Positions 41,739-50,553 of a stretch of 64,000 nt of DNA are shown one piece after another. Position numbers and translations under genes: made by a program. The notes beneath the pieces are model-generated. The model ran no database searches. It worked only from the letters and a program-made list of their open reading frames with translations, and was not told where the DNA came from. Within the stretch, counting starts at the first letter, position 1, and every line of letters begins with the position of its first letter. The DNA comes from Betaproteobacteria bacterium (lineage in GTDB: Bacteria; Pseudomonadota; Gammaproteobacteria; Burkholderiales; Casimicrobiaceae). The DNA is taken from the NCBI GenBank assembly GCA_027492485.1, contig JAPUER010000066.1:96514-160513 (forward strand). Reading direction: 5' to 3'.

Positions 41739-44095
41739 TGCCCGACACACTCGCACTTTTCCTTCGCCATAAAATTTCGCCGATGCCGGGCTCGCGTTGT
41801 CGCCTGGCATCGACGCGCAGTTCATGCGTCTTGCTACTGGCGACTTCCTCGATACTGCTGGCCGCATGCGGGCAGACCCCCGCCCGCAGCGATGCCGAAA
41901 CGTTGGCGCCGCGCAATACCGCCAGCAAGCCGGCGATGCTGGTCGCCGCGGCATCCGCCGACGCTGACCGCGAGGACGTTGCGGCGTCGCGCCGGCAGGA
42001 GCCTGTGGTCTCGATCGGGACGGGTCAACTTTTCAAGGCACCGTCAAGCAGACCGGTAGCGGCAGAGGACGGAGGCCCTCCTCTCACGCTCAATTTCGAG
42101 AACGGGGACATTCGCGAACTGGTCAAGAACATCATCGTCGACAACTTGCAGGAAACGGTCATCGTCGATCCGCGAGTCACCGGCACGGTGACGATACGCA
42201 CGCCGAAGCCATTGCGTCGCTCGGAGCTGATGCCAACGCTCGAAACCATCCTTCGCAGCGTCGGCTTTACGGTGGTCCGTGACGGCACCGTCTGGCGCGT
42301 GCTGCCCCAAGCCGAGGCGCTACAGGGGTCGATCACGCCGCGGGCGACCGTGAAAACGCTCGGGCCCGGCATGAGCGTCGTCATTCTGCCGGTGCGCCAC
42401 ATCGGCGCCAAGGAGCTGCAGCGATTGATGGTGCCGTTCGCGAAGGCGCCTGAAGCGACAGTGCGGGTTGACGAAGTCCGCAACCTGCTTTTTCTGTCCG
42501 GCACCGAGAACGAATTGCGCCATCTGGTCGAAATCGCGGAGATGTTCGACGTCGATCTGATGGCCGGTATGTCATTCCTGCTGTATCCGTTGCAAAGCGC
42601 GGAGGTCAAGACGGTGGCGGCGGACTGGGAACGAATTTTCCCCGCCGCATCCAATCCCCTGGCGGGTCTGGTACGGCTGATTCCGATCGAGCGGATGAAT
42701 GCATTGCTGATCATCTCGCCCAATCCCGACGTCGTCAAGGAAGCCCAGCGAATGATCGAGCGACTGGATCGCGGCAACGATGCCGGCGGCGGCGCACGGT
42801 TGTATGTGTATCCGCTGCAGTACACGCAGGCTGAAAAGTTGCAAGCCACGTTGCAGCAGGCGATCAGCGGTCGCGTGACACCCGCAGCACCAACCGTTGC
42901 TCCCGGTCAGACAACCTCCACCCTGACCTCGCCGATAACGCCGATCGCCGGGCAATCCATCCTGACGCCCGGTAACACCGTCAATAGTCCGGTATTGGCA
43001 ACGCCGGCCGCACCGATTCGTCCGCTGGTGCCGGTCGGTGCGGCGGCTGCGCAAGCCACTGCGCTTGCCCGCAATGCAACGGTCATTGCCGACAAGGATC
43101 GCAATGCGTTGCTGATCGTCGCCACACCCTCGGAGTTTGCCGCCATCGAGGCTGCCATCAAAAAACTGGATACACCGCCAAAGATGGTGGCGATTGAAGT
43201 GCAGATCGCGCAGGTTGCACTGACCGGCGAGTTGCAATTCGGAATCTCGGGGCTGTTTACGGGCAAACCGGATTCCCCGATCAATCGACTGACCTCCGAT
43301 GGCGGTGTCGGTACGCTCAACGCGCCGGCAACCTCGACGGCAGCCGCGGTCCCCGGCTTCAGTTATACGTGGCAGGGACAGGCCGCCAAGGCGATATTGA
43401 GTACCCTGCAGACCAAAGGGCAATCGCGCACGATCGCATCTCCGACGTTGCTGACGCTCGACAATCAGAAGGTCAGCTTCAGCAACGGGACCCAGATATC
43501 CGTGCAGACGCAATCTACCGTTGCCAGCACAACCACGGCGGCAACCAATTCGTACCAATACATCAACACCGGTTTGACGCTCAACATCACGCCGCGTGTG
43601 AGTGGCAACAATGTCTTTCTCGATATCCAGCAACAGAACAGCAATGCGCAACCGCGCAACGACGGCAATCCCAATCCCGACATTACTCAAAATTCGCAGC
43701 AAACGACCGTGATGGTTGCCAATGGCGACACCATGCTGCTAGGCGGCCTATTCCAGGACAACAGCAGTTTTGGCTCGAGCGGTTTGCCGGTCGTGTCGAC
43801 GATTCCGGTGGTTGGCGGACTCTTTGGTTCTCAAGGCTGGAAAAGCAATCGCACCGAACTGGTCATGCTGGTCACGCCGCGAGTGATGAACACGGTCAGC
43901 GAAACGCGCGACGTCGTGGACGAACTGCGCGGTCGGCTGCGTGGCATCGAGTCGCTGCTGCCGGAGGTGAACACCCAGAATCTGCCGGCTTCGGCTGCCG
44001 CGCGCGCCGAACGTGCGCAGATCAAAAAAGCGGGCGATTTGGGTGAATTTTCGCGCTCGTTCCGACTGCCAACCGGCGAAGCAGGATCGCCGTGA
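41735..44095 (+). CDS. gspD: Type II secretion secretin GspD with lipobox
   Basis: This protein forms the outer-membrane channel. The N-terminus ends in SSILLAAC with Cys45 as lipidation site, after a long n-region; start at M17 is possible. The N0-N3 domains follow (LTLNFENGDIRELVKNIIVD; NLLFLSGTENELRHLVEIAEMFD; MNALLIISPNPDVVKEAQRMIERLD), then the secretin core with VAIEVQIAQVALTGELQFGIS, RTIASPTLLTLDN, and VVSTIPVVGGLFGSQGW...RTELVMLVTPRVM. Total 786 aa. Lipidated secretins such as HxcQ and XpsD are known; the lipid may reduce the need for a pilotin. Confidence 0.95.
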   Translation: MMPDTLALFLRHKISPMPGSRCRLASTRSSCVLLLATSSILLAACGQTPARSDAETLAPRNTASKPAMLVAAASADADREDVAASRRQEPVVSIGTGQLFKAPSSRPVAAEDGGPPLTLNFENGDIRELVKNIIVDNLQETVIVDPRVTGTVTIRTPKPLRRSELMPTLETILRSVGFTVVRDGTVWRVLPQAEALQGSITPRATVKTLGPGMSVVILPVRHIGAKELQRLMVPFAKAPEATVRVDEVRNLLFLSGTENELRHLVEIAEMFDVDLMAGMSFLLYPLQSAEVKTVAADWERIFPAASNPLAGLVRLIPIERMNALLIISPNPDVVKEAQRMIERLDRGNDAGGGARLYVYPLQYTQAEKLQATLQQAISGRVTPAAPTVAPGQTTSTLTSPITPIAGQSILTPGNTVNSPVLATPAAPIRPLVPVGAAAAQATALARNATVIADKDRNALLIVATPSEFAAIEAAIKKLDTPPKMVAIEVQIAQVALTGELQFGISGLFTGKPDSPINRLTSDGGVGTLNAPATSTAAAVPGFSYTWQGQAAKAILSTLQTKGQSRTIASPTLLTLDNQKVSFSNGTQISVQTQSTVASTTTAATNSYQYINTGLTLNITPRVSGNNVFLDIQQQNSNAQPRNDGNPNPDITQNSQQTTVMVANGDTMLLGGLFQDNSSFGSSGLPVVSTIPVVGGLFGSQGWKSNRTELVMLVTPRVMNTVSETRDVVDELRGRLRGIESLLPEVNTQNLPASAAARAERAQIKKAGDLGEFSRSFRLPTGEAGSP

Positions 44096-44126
44096 GCATG
44101 TCGCAGCAGCGTGTGGGGAATGATCC

Positions 44127-44912
44127 GTGAGAGCGGTTCTCATCGGGCTGGCGCTGGCGCTCGCCGCGATGCTTGTTGTGCAGCTGTCCATGAACGGCGG
44201 AAACGACGTCGCCCGTAATGGTTCCGCGGATGTCCGCACATCATCGCGCGCCGGCGTCTTGCCCGATTTCCGGCTGGACGGCAACCAGGCCGACCGATAC
44301 GCGGACGTAGTCACGCGCCCGCTGCTCAACCCCGAACGCAAACCGGCGCCCAAGCAGGCGGTGGCGGTCGCCACCGAACCCCCCAAGCCGCAAATCCGCC
44401 GTGGCTTGTACGAACTGTTGGGCGTATCGGATTTCGGGACCGCTCGAGTGGCGCAGGTGCGTGAGGTCGCGACGCGACGGACGCAAAGTGTGCGCAAGGG
44501 CGACGTGCTGCAAGAGATGTCGGTGCAGGCGGTTGAGCCGGACCGCATGATATTGAGCTTTCGCGGCGAACGCGACGAAGTTCGACTTGCCACCTACACC
44601 GCTTCCGGGCGAGTGCCGCAGCCGCCGCCGTTGCCGTCCGCGCCCGCTCCATCGCCGCCGCCCGCGCCTCCGGTTGCCCAGGCCGCCGCACAGTCTGCCG
44701 CGCCGCCCGCCGCACCCGCGCCCGTCGGCGCCGGGAGCCCGCCGGGAACTAACGTTGCCGGAAATACTCAGCCCGCCAATCAGCCGCCAGCGGACGATCG
44801 CGAGATTCAACGTCTCGAAGCCCTGGTCGCGCAAAGCCCGACTAACTGGAATCGATCTCGTCTCGATAGCGCTCGACAACTGCGGGGTGGGCAGAGTTCT
44901 CCCGGTCAGTGA
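44127..44912 (+). CDS. GspC/GspN-like bitopic protein (second copy)
   Basis: A second bitopic protein with the same homology region lies directly after the secretin gene: VLPDFRLDG, RPLLNPERKPAP, EPPKPQIRRGLYELLGVSDFGTARVAQVRE, VRKGDVLQEMSV. One N-terminal helix (residues ~4-22) precedes it and a Pro/Ala-rich tail (~160-235) follows. GTG start. Its similarity to the 40977 gene shows a duplication around gspD. Whether both join the same apparatus is unknown. Confidence 0.8.
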   Translation: MRAVLIGLALALAAMLVVQLSMNGGNDVARNGSADVRTSSRAGVLPDFRLDGNQADRYADVVTRPLLNPERKPAPKQAVAVATEPPKPQIRRGLYELLGVSDFGTARVAQVREVATRRTQSVRKGDVLQEMSVQAVEPDRMILSFRGERDEVRLATYTASGRVPQPPPLPSAPAPSPPPAPPVAQAAAQSAAPPAAPAPVGAGSPPGTNVAGNTQPANQPPADDREIQRLEALVAQSPTNWNRSRLDSARQLRGGQSSPGQ

Positions 44913-45039
44913 GCACTTGCGCTGAGTGCCACCAGATAACACTTCGATGCCGCATGCCTGCAGTTGCGGCAGCGGATATTTCGCAGTACGGAGCGGAACG
45001 CCTGACCGCATTGAATCAGGCATTGTTGTGGTTACAGAA

Positions 45040-45609
45040 ATGAAAGTGAAATTTTCGCCTCGCTCGCGTCGCACGATACCGACACCCGGTCTCGCGATTC
45101 TTGCGGCCATCCTCGTGGTGGCTATATCCGGCTGCGCGGTTGCGCCGGCACCTCCTGCCGCCGACAACTCCGCTGCCAGCAGCAGTGACCGTGCCGCAGA
45201 TGGAACCGTACCGCGTGAGCAGCGCTGGAGCCGGCCCACGGTCGAGAAAGCGCCGGCATCGGAACAGGACAAGAAAGACGAACAGGCGGTGTTGCAGAGA
45301 GTCCTCGCCCGTCAGTCGGCGCTTGCCGGCGGACGCTGGGAAGAGGCGTGGTCGCTGTTGAGCCCGGGCGCGCGAATCGTCTTCACCCCCGAGCAGGTGC
45401 GCTTGGATCACGAACGCGCGGTGCTTGCCTTCGACAAACCGGGTACGGTCGAGTGTCGCAATGGACAGTGCGAAGCGGCTATCCTGTCATTGGGAAAAAT
45501 ATCGCTCCCCCGCTTGGGAGTCAGGCAGACACCCGTCGTCACCTTCGAACGCTGGGAGATTATCGAGGGCGTGCCGTACCTGGTCCCGAAAAATGCAGCA
45601 CCCCGATGA
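45040..45609 (+). CDS. Small lipoprotein at the end of the T2SS cluster
   Basis: The 189-aa product starts at MKVKFSPRSRR and has a hydrophobic stretch ending VVAISGC, a lipobox with Cys32. The mature part has a disordered Pro/Ala/Ser segment, then a domain (QSALAGGRWEEAWSLLSPGARIVFTPEQ...VTFERWEIIEGVPYLVP) whose pattern could be an NTF2-like fold; that is a guess. The frame extends to 44926, but the signal argues for the internal ATG. The position suggests a T2SS accessory or pilotin-like protein; no family match supports this. Confidence 0.6.
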   Translation: MKVKFSPRSRRTIPTPGLAILAAILVVAISGCAVAPAPPAADNSAASSSDRAADGTVPREQRWSRPTVEKAPASEQDKKDEQAVLQRVLARQSALAGGRWEEAWSLLSPGARIVFTPEQVRLDHERAVLAFDKPGTVECRNGQCEAAILSLGKISLPRLGVRQTPVVTFERWEIIEGVPYLVPKNAAPR

Positions 45610-45976
45610 TAAGTCCGGGCCAGGCCGTCTACCTGCGGCGTTTCGATTTCGTCAAGATAGGCAGTCTGAGTCATTAACGCAACAGTGACCAACGTGGTTC
45701 GCGTACAAATCACGATTTGCTTGTCAACTTGATTGTCGTATGAGCTAATCGACAAATACGCATGGTGGTGCGGTGGTGAACGGTGCCGGTAGCGGCTCTC
45801 GTACTGCCGATTGGGGTTAAAAAACGCGAAAACGCAGCGAGGCAATTTGACGCGCCGCTGTGTTTTTCGGCGAAATTTGTTGCTACAATGCCATGCATCG
45901 GTCTTCAGTAAAATATATTCATTAGTATTGCTGTTGGTTCTATAGTCCAAGGTCCACATAAGGAGTCACATCCAAT
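45610..45976 (+). promoter_or_regulatory. AT-rich leader/promoter region of the surface-protein gene
   Basis: This 367-base gap holds no gene. It becomes strongly AT-rich towards its end. TACAAT at 45884-45889 is a fair -10 box with only a weak -35 near 45861. About 70 bases of AT-rich leader (with TAAAATATATTC) lead to an AAGGAG box 11 bases before the ATG at 45977. Confidence 0.45.
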
Positions 45977-47593
45977 ATGAAACTGTTTAAGCAAAACAAG
46001 CTGGTCGCGGCGATGGCTGCGGGGCTCGCTGTTGCGTCCGGAAACGTTGGTGCAGTAGCGCTGAATGCCGACGGCACCGGTGAGGCGCTGGTCTACCCGT
46101 ACTACACTGCCCGTGGCGATCAAACCACGCTTCTCACGGTGGTCAACACCACCAACAACGCCAAGGCTGTGAAGGTTCGCTTCCGCGAAGCCCGTAACTC
46201 CAATGACGTGCTCGACTTCAACCTCTACCTGTCGCCGTTCGACGTGTGGACGGGCGGTGTCTCGGCCAAGGGCGGCGGCGCCTACCTGACCACTACCGAT
46301 ACGTCGTGCACCAACCCGACCAAGTCTGGCTGGGATGCGATCGATGCGACCAATCGCGTATACGGCAAGGGCTTCTTTCCGTACGACTACGACTCGGTAG
46401 ACAGTACGACTGCTTCTTCGCAAGGTCTTGGCCGCACGCTCGAAGGCTATGTCGAAGTGATCGAAATGGCAACCATTCCGTCTGGCAATGCGTTCTTCAC
46501 GGCTATCAAGCACGCCGCGACTGGCGTGCCGCCGTGTGATTCGTTGGCAGCTGCTTCGGCGTTGTTCGGTACCGGTGTGGTTACTGGTAGTCCTCTGCAA
46601 GCGCCGACCGGTGGCTTGTTTGGTGCGGTCACGCAGCTGAATACGGCTGGCGGCGCCAATGGCGGCGTGTCGACTAGCGAGGCTGCTGTTGCCTACAATG
46701 GTTTCCAGCGCGCAGCATCGATCCAGGACCCGTCGTCCGCTAACCCGAACTTCGCCGATCACAACTCGTGCCGCGCGCTTGTGTCGGATGGCCTTACCGC
46801 CGCCCTCATGAACACCGAGTCGCCGGTTGGTAACTGCGATGCCAACTCCAAAGCGCGTGCATTCGCCGCGGTCAATATGGCTTCGGCGGTGCAAGGCGAG
46901 TTCTCGTTCTTCGCCACGGGAACGGCTAATGGTACGGGTACGCACGGCACTGACTGGATCATCACCATGCCGGGTAAGCACTATTTCACCAATCTGACGA
47001 CGTGGACGACCAGCACTGGCGATTCTCACGGTAATGTTGTCGGTACGGCGACTTCTCCGGCATTGGCGCCGTTCCTGAACCCGGCCGCTGACGGCACCGC
47101 ACTGTGGAATCGTACCGACAAGGTCTCCTGCTTGACGATTTCTTCCACGACTTACAGTCGCGAAGAAGATACGGCTGGTTCGGCTGGCTCGGGCTTCTCG
47201 CCGCGTCCGCCGGGAACGCGCCCCAACTCGCTGTGCTACGAAGCTAACATCATCAGCTTCGGTGCTCCGGCGACGACTGGCGGCCCCAGCGCTGTTCACG
47301 CCTCCCCGCTCGCTCTGTGGCTGAACAATTCGATCGCTCGCGGTACGTCGGGCTGGATGGATCTTCCGTTGACCGTTGGCGGTGCGACGCGTCAAATCGG
47401 TGGTCCGGTGGTTGGTGCTGTGCTTGATTTGACAAGTGGCACGGCATCAACTATTCCGAACGTCACTGTGAGCGGTTTGCCTGTCATCGGCTTCCGCAGC
47501 ACCGTGTCGCGCTTCACGTCGGGCTCGCCGCAAAACAACTACAACGACTCGGTGCCGCTCACGCTGCGCCGCTCGGTAACCACCGTTCAATAA
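45977..47593 (+). CDS. Exported surface-type protein, 538 aa
   Basis: The family is not identified. A signal peptide (residues 1-27, ending GNVGAVA) precedes a Gly/Ala/Thr/Ser/Asn-rich mature protein typical of outer-surface or S-layer-like proteins. The opening block ALNADGTGEALVYPYYTARGD followed by TLLTVVNTTNNAKAVKVRFREARNS resembles domains of unknown function in other proteobacterial exported proteins. Several spaced Cys (around residues 111, 184, 272, 286, 386, 416) could form disulfides. A strong ribosome site, AT-rich promoter, long untranslated leader and strong terminator suggest a monocistronic, highly expressed gene. Being next to a T2SS makes it a candidate substrate. Confidence 0.75.
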   Translation: MKLFKQNKLVAAMAAGLAVASGNVGAVALNADGTGEALVYPYYTARGDQTTLLTVVNTTNNAKAVKVRFREARNSNDVLDFNLYLSPFDVWTGGVSAKGGGAYLTTTDTSCTNPTKSGWDAIDATNRVYGKGFFPYDYDSVDSTTASSQGLGRTLEGYVEVIEMATIPSGNAFFTAIKHAATGVPPCDSLAAASALFGTGVVTGSPLQAPTGGLFGAVTQLNTAGGANGGVSTSEAAVAYNGFQRAASIQDPSSANPNFADHNSCRALVSDGLTAALMNTESPVGNCDANSKARAFAAVNMASAVQGEFSFFATGTANGTGTHGTDWIITMPGKHYFTNLTTWTTSTGDSHGNVVGTATSPALAPFLNPAADGTALWNRTDKVSCLTISSTTYSREEDTAGSAGSGFSPRPPGTRPNSLCYEANIISFGAPATTGGPSAVHASPLALWLNNSIARGTSGWMDLPLTVGGATRQIGGPVVGAVLDLTSGTASTIPNVTVSGLPVIGFRSTVSRFTSGSPQNNYNDSVPLTLRRSVTTVQ

Positions 47594-47631
47594 GCGGTAC
47601 TGATAATCGTAGTAACTTGGCGTTTCGCCGC

Positions 47632-47660
47632 AAAAGGCTCCTTCGGGAGCCTTTTTTTAT
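47632..47660 (+). terminator. Strong intrinsic terminator of the surface-protein gene
   Basis: A perfect AAAAGGCTCC/GGAGCCTTTT stem with a UUCG tetraloop ends in a run of seven T. Confidence 0.95.
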
Positions 47661-47673
47661 TGCGTAACATCCA

Positions 47674-47808
47674 CGCCGTTCGCCCTGAGCGAAGCGAAGG
47701 GTATGACGCCCTCTCGCATTAGACCATCAGATCATCCTGAGCCTGCGAAGGACGCTTCGCTCAGTGCGAACGGGGCGGGGGCGCGGATTTGGGAAAGCTC
47801 AATAAGCG
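47674..47808. repeat. MITE-like intergenic repeat, copy 2
   Basis: It shares CCGTTCGCCCTGAGCGAAGC, CATCCTGAGCCTGCGAAGGA and the terminal TTTGGGAAAGCTCAATA with the copies at 10-150 and 55450-55632. The two CCTGAGC blocks with their complementary GCTCAG form internal inverted repeats (a GAAGCGAAGG type hairpin). Confidence 0.75.
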
Positions 47809-47911
47809 AGCGGTATAACTGCGTACTCCTCCCAACCTCCGCAGTATCCGCAGAAAGAGCACCATCAGTTCACCTGCGCGCCCGAGCCGAGCCAGCACAA
47901 AATTTCCAATC

Positions 47912-49705
47912 ATGACGCCAAGCCCCAGCAATGCCCGACGACCAATCGCCCCACCGCCGGCACTGCTCGATCCAATCCGCCGCGACCCGTCCGATGAAAC
48001 CGCCTGGCTGGCATTCGCGGCATGGCTGAATAGTACCTACAGCCCATCGGCAGCGGCACAGGAACTCAATCGCATCGTTGCTACAGTACGCAATCCAGCA
48101 CCGCTGCTCGAAGCCATATCGAGAATGCTTGGCGCTACACCAAGCGCGCCGCTACGCATCACCGCACTAAACCGCCTCGCACAGTTGCAGCCCAACAACG
48201 CTCGCGTACTGGCAGATCTTGGTAGAGCGTTGCTCGACACCGCCGCTGCATCGGCCGCCAGAAAGCCACTGCGCGCAGCGCTGGCCAATGGCGCAACCGC
48301 CCCTGACCTCAAGCTGGCGCTGGCATCCCTGGAAGCGGCTAGTGGGGAAATCGCCCGCGCTGACGGGTTGTACCGCGAAGTACTTGCGGCGGAACCCGCC
48401 GACGCCGTCGCCTGGTGCGGTCTGATGTTCGACGCGTTACAGGAACTGCGATGGGCAGACGCAGCACACGCCGCCGAACGAGCACGCGAAGAGATAGCGA
48501 GACGAGGCAGTGCCCGCGGAATTCCCAATCACCAGCTACTGATGCTGTACGGAGATGAGCCGCCGGCGCTGCTCCCCGGCGACGTTAAGGTGCCACCGCC
48601 CCAGCGGCGCAAAACGCCCCACGATCGGCGCACCAGAATCGGCTACCTCTCGTCCGATCTGCAGACACACGCCACAGCCATCCTGATAGCAGGTCTTTTC
48701 GAGACACATGACCGCGAGCGTTTCGAAGTATTTGGCTATAGCTACGGCCCTCGTGCAGCGGACCCTTACCGCGACCGGATGCAAAAGTCGCTGGAACACT
48801 GGTGCGACCTCAATGACCTCGATGACATGGCGGCAGCCGGACGCATCGCAACCGACCGACTCGACTTCCTCATCGAGTTGAAAGGCCACACCCAGGGCAC
48901 GCGGCTCGGCATCACGGTGCGAAGACCGGCGCCGGTACAAATTCACTACCTGGGTTATCCGGGCCCGATCGGTGGTTACGGTATCGATTACTTCCTCGCG
49001 GACTGGGATACCGTGCCCGTTCACGGTGACGCGGAGTTTCCGGAGACCGTCCTTCGCCTCCCGCGGTGCTACCAGGTAAACGATGCAAAACGCCCGCTCC
49101 CAAAGTCGGCCAGTCGTGCCGACTACGGCTTCGACGTGAATCACCTGATACTCGCAAACTTCAATCAGACGTGGAAGCTAAGCGAGCGCTTTGTAGTGAC
49201 CTGGGCACGCGCTCTCGCCAAACATCCGAACGCCCGCCTCTGGTTGCTCGACCCAGGAGAAACGGGACGCCGGCAACTGCTGGCATGTGCCGCCCAGCAA
49301 GGGGTGACACGGCCCGAAGAAGCGATCCGGTTCGCACAACGCGTCGACCCCCAAAAACACATCGATAGACTGGCGCTCGCCGATCTCGCCTTGGATCAGT
49401 TACCCTGCTCAAGCCACACCACAGCCGCCGACGCGCTATGGGCCGGTGTCCCGGTTTTGACGATGTACGGTAATCGCTTCGCGGGGCGCGTGGGCGCGGC
49501 GCTGGTGAAAGCAGTCGACGAGCAAGAGTTCATCGCAAACCGCCTGGATGACTACGAGTTGCGATTAAATGCACTGATCGCCAACCCCGCTGAACTTCAG
49601 CACGCCAAGGCGCGACTCGAAAGCAAACGCGTCAGCTCGTCCCTGTGGAACACAGCGGCGTTCACCCGCGACCTTGAAGCAACGCTGCTCAGCTTGTTCG
49701 ACTGA
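47912..49705 (+). CDS. TPR-containing GT41-family (OGT/SPINDLY-like) glycosyltransferase
   Basis: This 597-aa enzyme is predicted to put a sugar from a nucleotide donor onto protein side chains. Residues ~30-210 are alpha-helical TPR-like repeats (DLGRALLDTAAASAARKPLR; AEPADAVAWCGLMFDALQEL). The catalytic part has SSDLQTHATAILI with H253 at the OGT catalytic-His position, GYPGPIGGYGIDYFLAD, FNQTWKLSERFV with K422 at the UDP-contact Lys, and PVLTMYGNRFAGRVGAALV. All key residues are kept. The neighbours are exported proteins; cytoplasmic acceptors such as these before export are a plausible target. Acceptor and sugar are unknown. AT content is visibly higher than in neighbouring operons. Confidence 0.88.
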   Translation: MTPSPSNARRPIAPPPALLDPIRRDPSDETAWLAFAAWLNSTYSPSAAAQELNRIVATVRNPAPLLEAISRMLGATPSAPLRITALNRLAQLQPNNARVLADLGRALLDTAAASAARKPLRAALANGATAPDLKLALASLEAASGEIARADGLYREVLAAEPADAVAWCGLMFDALQELRWADAAHAAERAREEIARRGSARGIPNHQLLMLYGDEPPALLPGDVKVPPPQRRKTPHDRRTRIGYLSSDLQTHATAILIAGLFETHDRERFEVFGYSYGPRAADPYRDRMQKSLEHWCDLNDLDDMAAAGRIATDRLDFLIELKGHTQGTRLGITVRRPAPVQIHYLGYPGPIGGYGIDYFLADWDTVPVHGDAEFPETVLRLPRCYQVNDAKRPLPKSASRADYGFDVNHLILANFNQTWKLSERFVVTWARALAKHPNARLWLLDPGETGRRQLLACAAQQGVTRPEEAIRFAQRVDPQKHIDRLALADLALDQLPCSSHTTAADALWAGVPVLTMYGNRFAGRVGAALVKAVDEQEFIANRLDDYELRLNALIANPAELQHAKARLESKRVSSSLWNTAAFTRDLEATLLSLFD

Positions 49706-49796
49706 AAGCCTGAATACGCAGCAGTCCGGCGCCAGGGAAGATTGTTTCCTGATTGGCAAGCTGGCTCAGCAGCGGAGTGCGGCAGGACTGAGGAGC

Positions 49797-49950
49797 GCTC
49801 CTCCCCCGCTCGCCGCGGGAGGTTGGGAGGGGTAAACGGTTTCGCCGGAGAGTCCACCCAAAACGACCGCCCCCCCGTACCCTACCCCAACCCTCCCCGG
49901 CGAGCGGGGAGGGAGTCGCGAACCGATCAGCGCGACACATACCATCCCGA
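49797..49950. repeat. Twin hairpin repeat, unit 1
   Basis: The unit begins GCTCCTCCCCCGCTCGCCG and ends near the GGCGAGCGGGGAGGGAG block, which is its inverted counterpart, so the ~120-base core can fold on itself. An adjacent segment (AACCGATCAGCGCG...ACCAT) is also shared with unit 2. The offset between units is 210 bases. Confidence 0.8.
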
Positions 49951-50006
49951 AGACGGGAGAGCGCGATCAAGCCGGCGCCCACAGTTAATCGAACAGGCCG
50001 CGCAAT

Positions 50007-50157
50007 GCTCCTCCCCCGCTTGCCGGGGGAGGTTGGGAGAGGGTAAACAGCTTCGCCGGAGAGTCCACCCGAAAGCGACCGCCGCCCGCAAGTCCCACCC
50101 GAGCCCCCGGCGAGCGGGGAGGGAGCCGTAAATCAGTCGGCGCGGCGCGTAGCATGT
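50007..50157. repeat. Twin hairpin repeat, unit 2
   Basis: Same orientation and layout as unit 1: GCTCCTCCCCCGCTTGCCG, GGTAAACAGCTTCGCCGGAG, AGTCCACCC, then GGCGAGCGGGGAGGGAG and AATCAGTCGGCGCG...AGCAT. Small substitutions distinguish it from unit 1. Confidence 0.8.
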
Positions 50158-50234
50158 CTGTCAGCCGCGACAAACGAGACGATCGCGCGTCGAAACGGAT
50201 GGCGCACCAAAGTGTTCACATCGCGAGCGTGACA

Positions 50235-50240
50235 TATAAT
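50235..50240 (+). promoter_or_regulatory. -10 like box upstream of the large secreted protein
   Basis: A perfect TATAAT follows a TTCACA at 50215 with a short 14-base spacer. It would give a leader of about 300 bases. Confidence 0.35.
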
Positions 50241-50553
50241 CCATAGAGATCACGGGAACGTCTTCACCCGACGTCGGACCCAACGGAGCGAAGCGGACGA
50301 TAGCCAGCAAGAGCACGCACGTTAGCCCCTCCGACGCATACATTGCGTGTTTATGAGGACAGCCGAAGGAACCATTACACCTAGCCAGCGTCAATCAGTG
50401 GTTCAAGCCGCGACCCGCACGCGGCATACGTCGAGCGATGATCAATTGCGGCAAAAGACGACGACATACGCGCGCGAACACCCGGTGTCGCCCGCAATCG
50501 AAACGGAGGCAGCGCCCTCACCAAATCGTCAATTGCCGAATCAGGAGAACAAC

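Larger units (their letters stand above)
47594..47911. other. Intergenic region with terminator and repeat
   Basis: These 318 bases hold the terminator at 47632-47660 and the MITE-like copy 2 at 47674-47808. The final ~100 bases before the GT41 gene show no clear promoter and no strong ribosome site. Confidence 0.6.
49706..50553. other. 848-base intergenic region with twin repeats
   Basis: It contains two direct copies of a hairpin-forming repeat (49797-49950 and 50007-50157), a TATAAT box at 50235-50240, and an unassigned stretch leading to the start at 50554. The large-protein frame stays open upstream to 50347, but without signal peptide or ribosome site there, so that part is treated as leader. 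Confidence 0.6.

Noticed and set aside
45905-47395. Long minus-strand frame (496 codons) opposite the 538-aa surface protein
   Set aside because: Arg-rich shadow of a biased codon pattern; the plus strand has the signal peptide, ribosome site and terminator.
49797-50157. CRISPR-like array
   Set aside because: Only two long self-complementary units; no short regular repeats or spacers.
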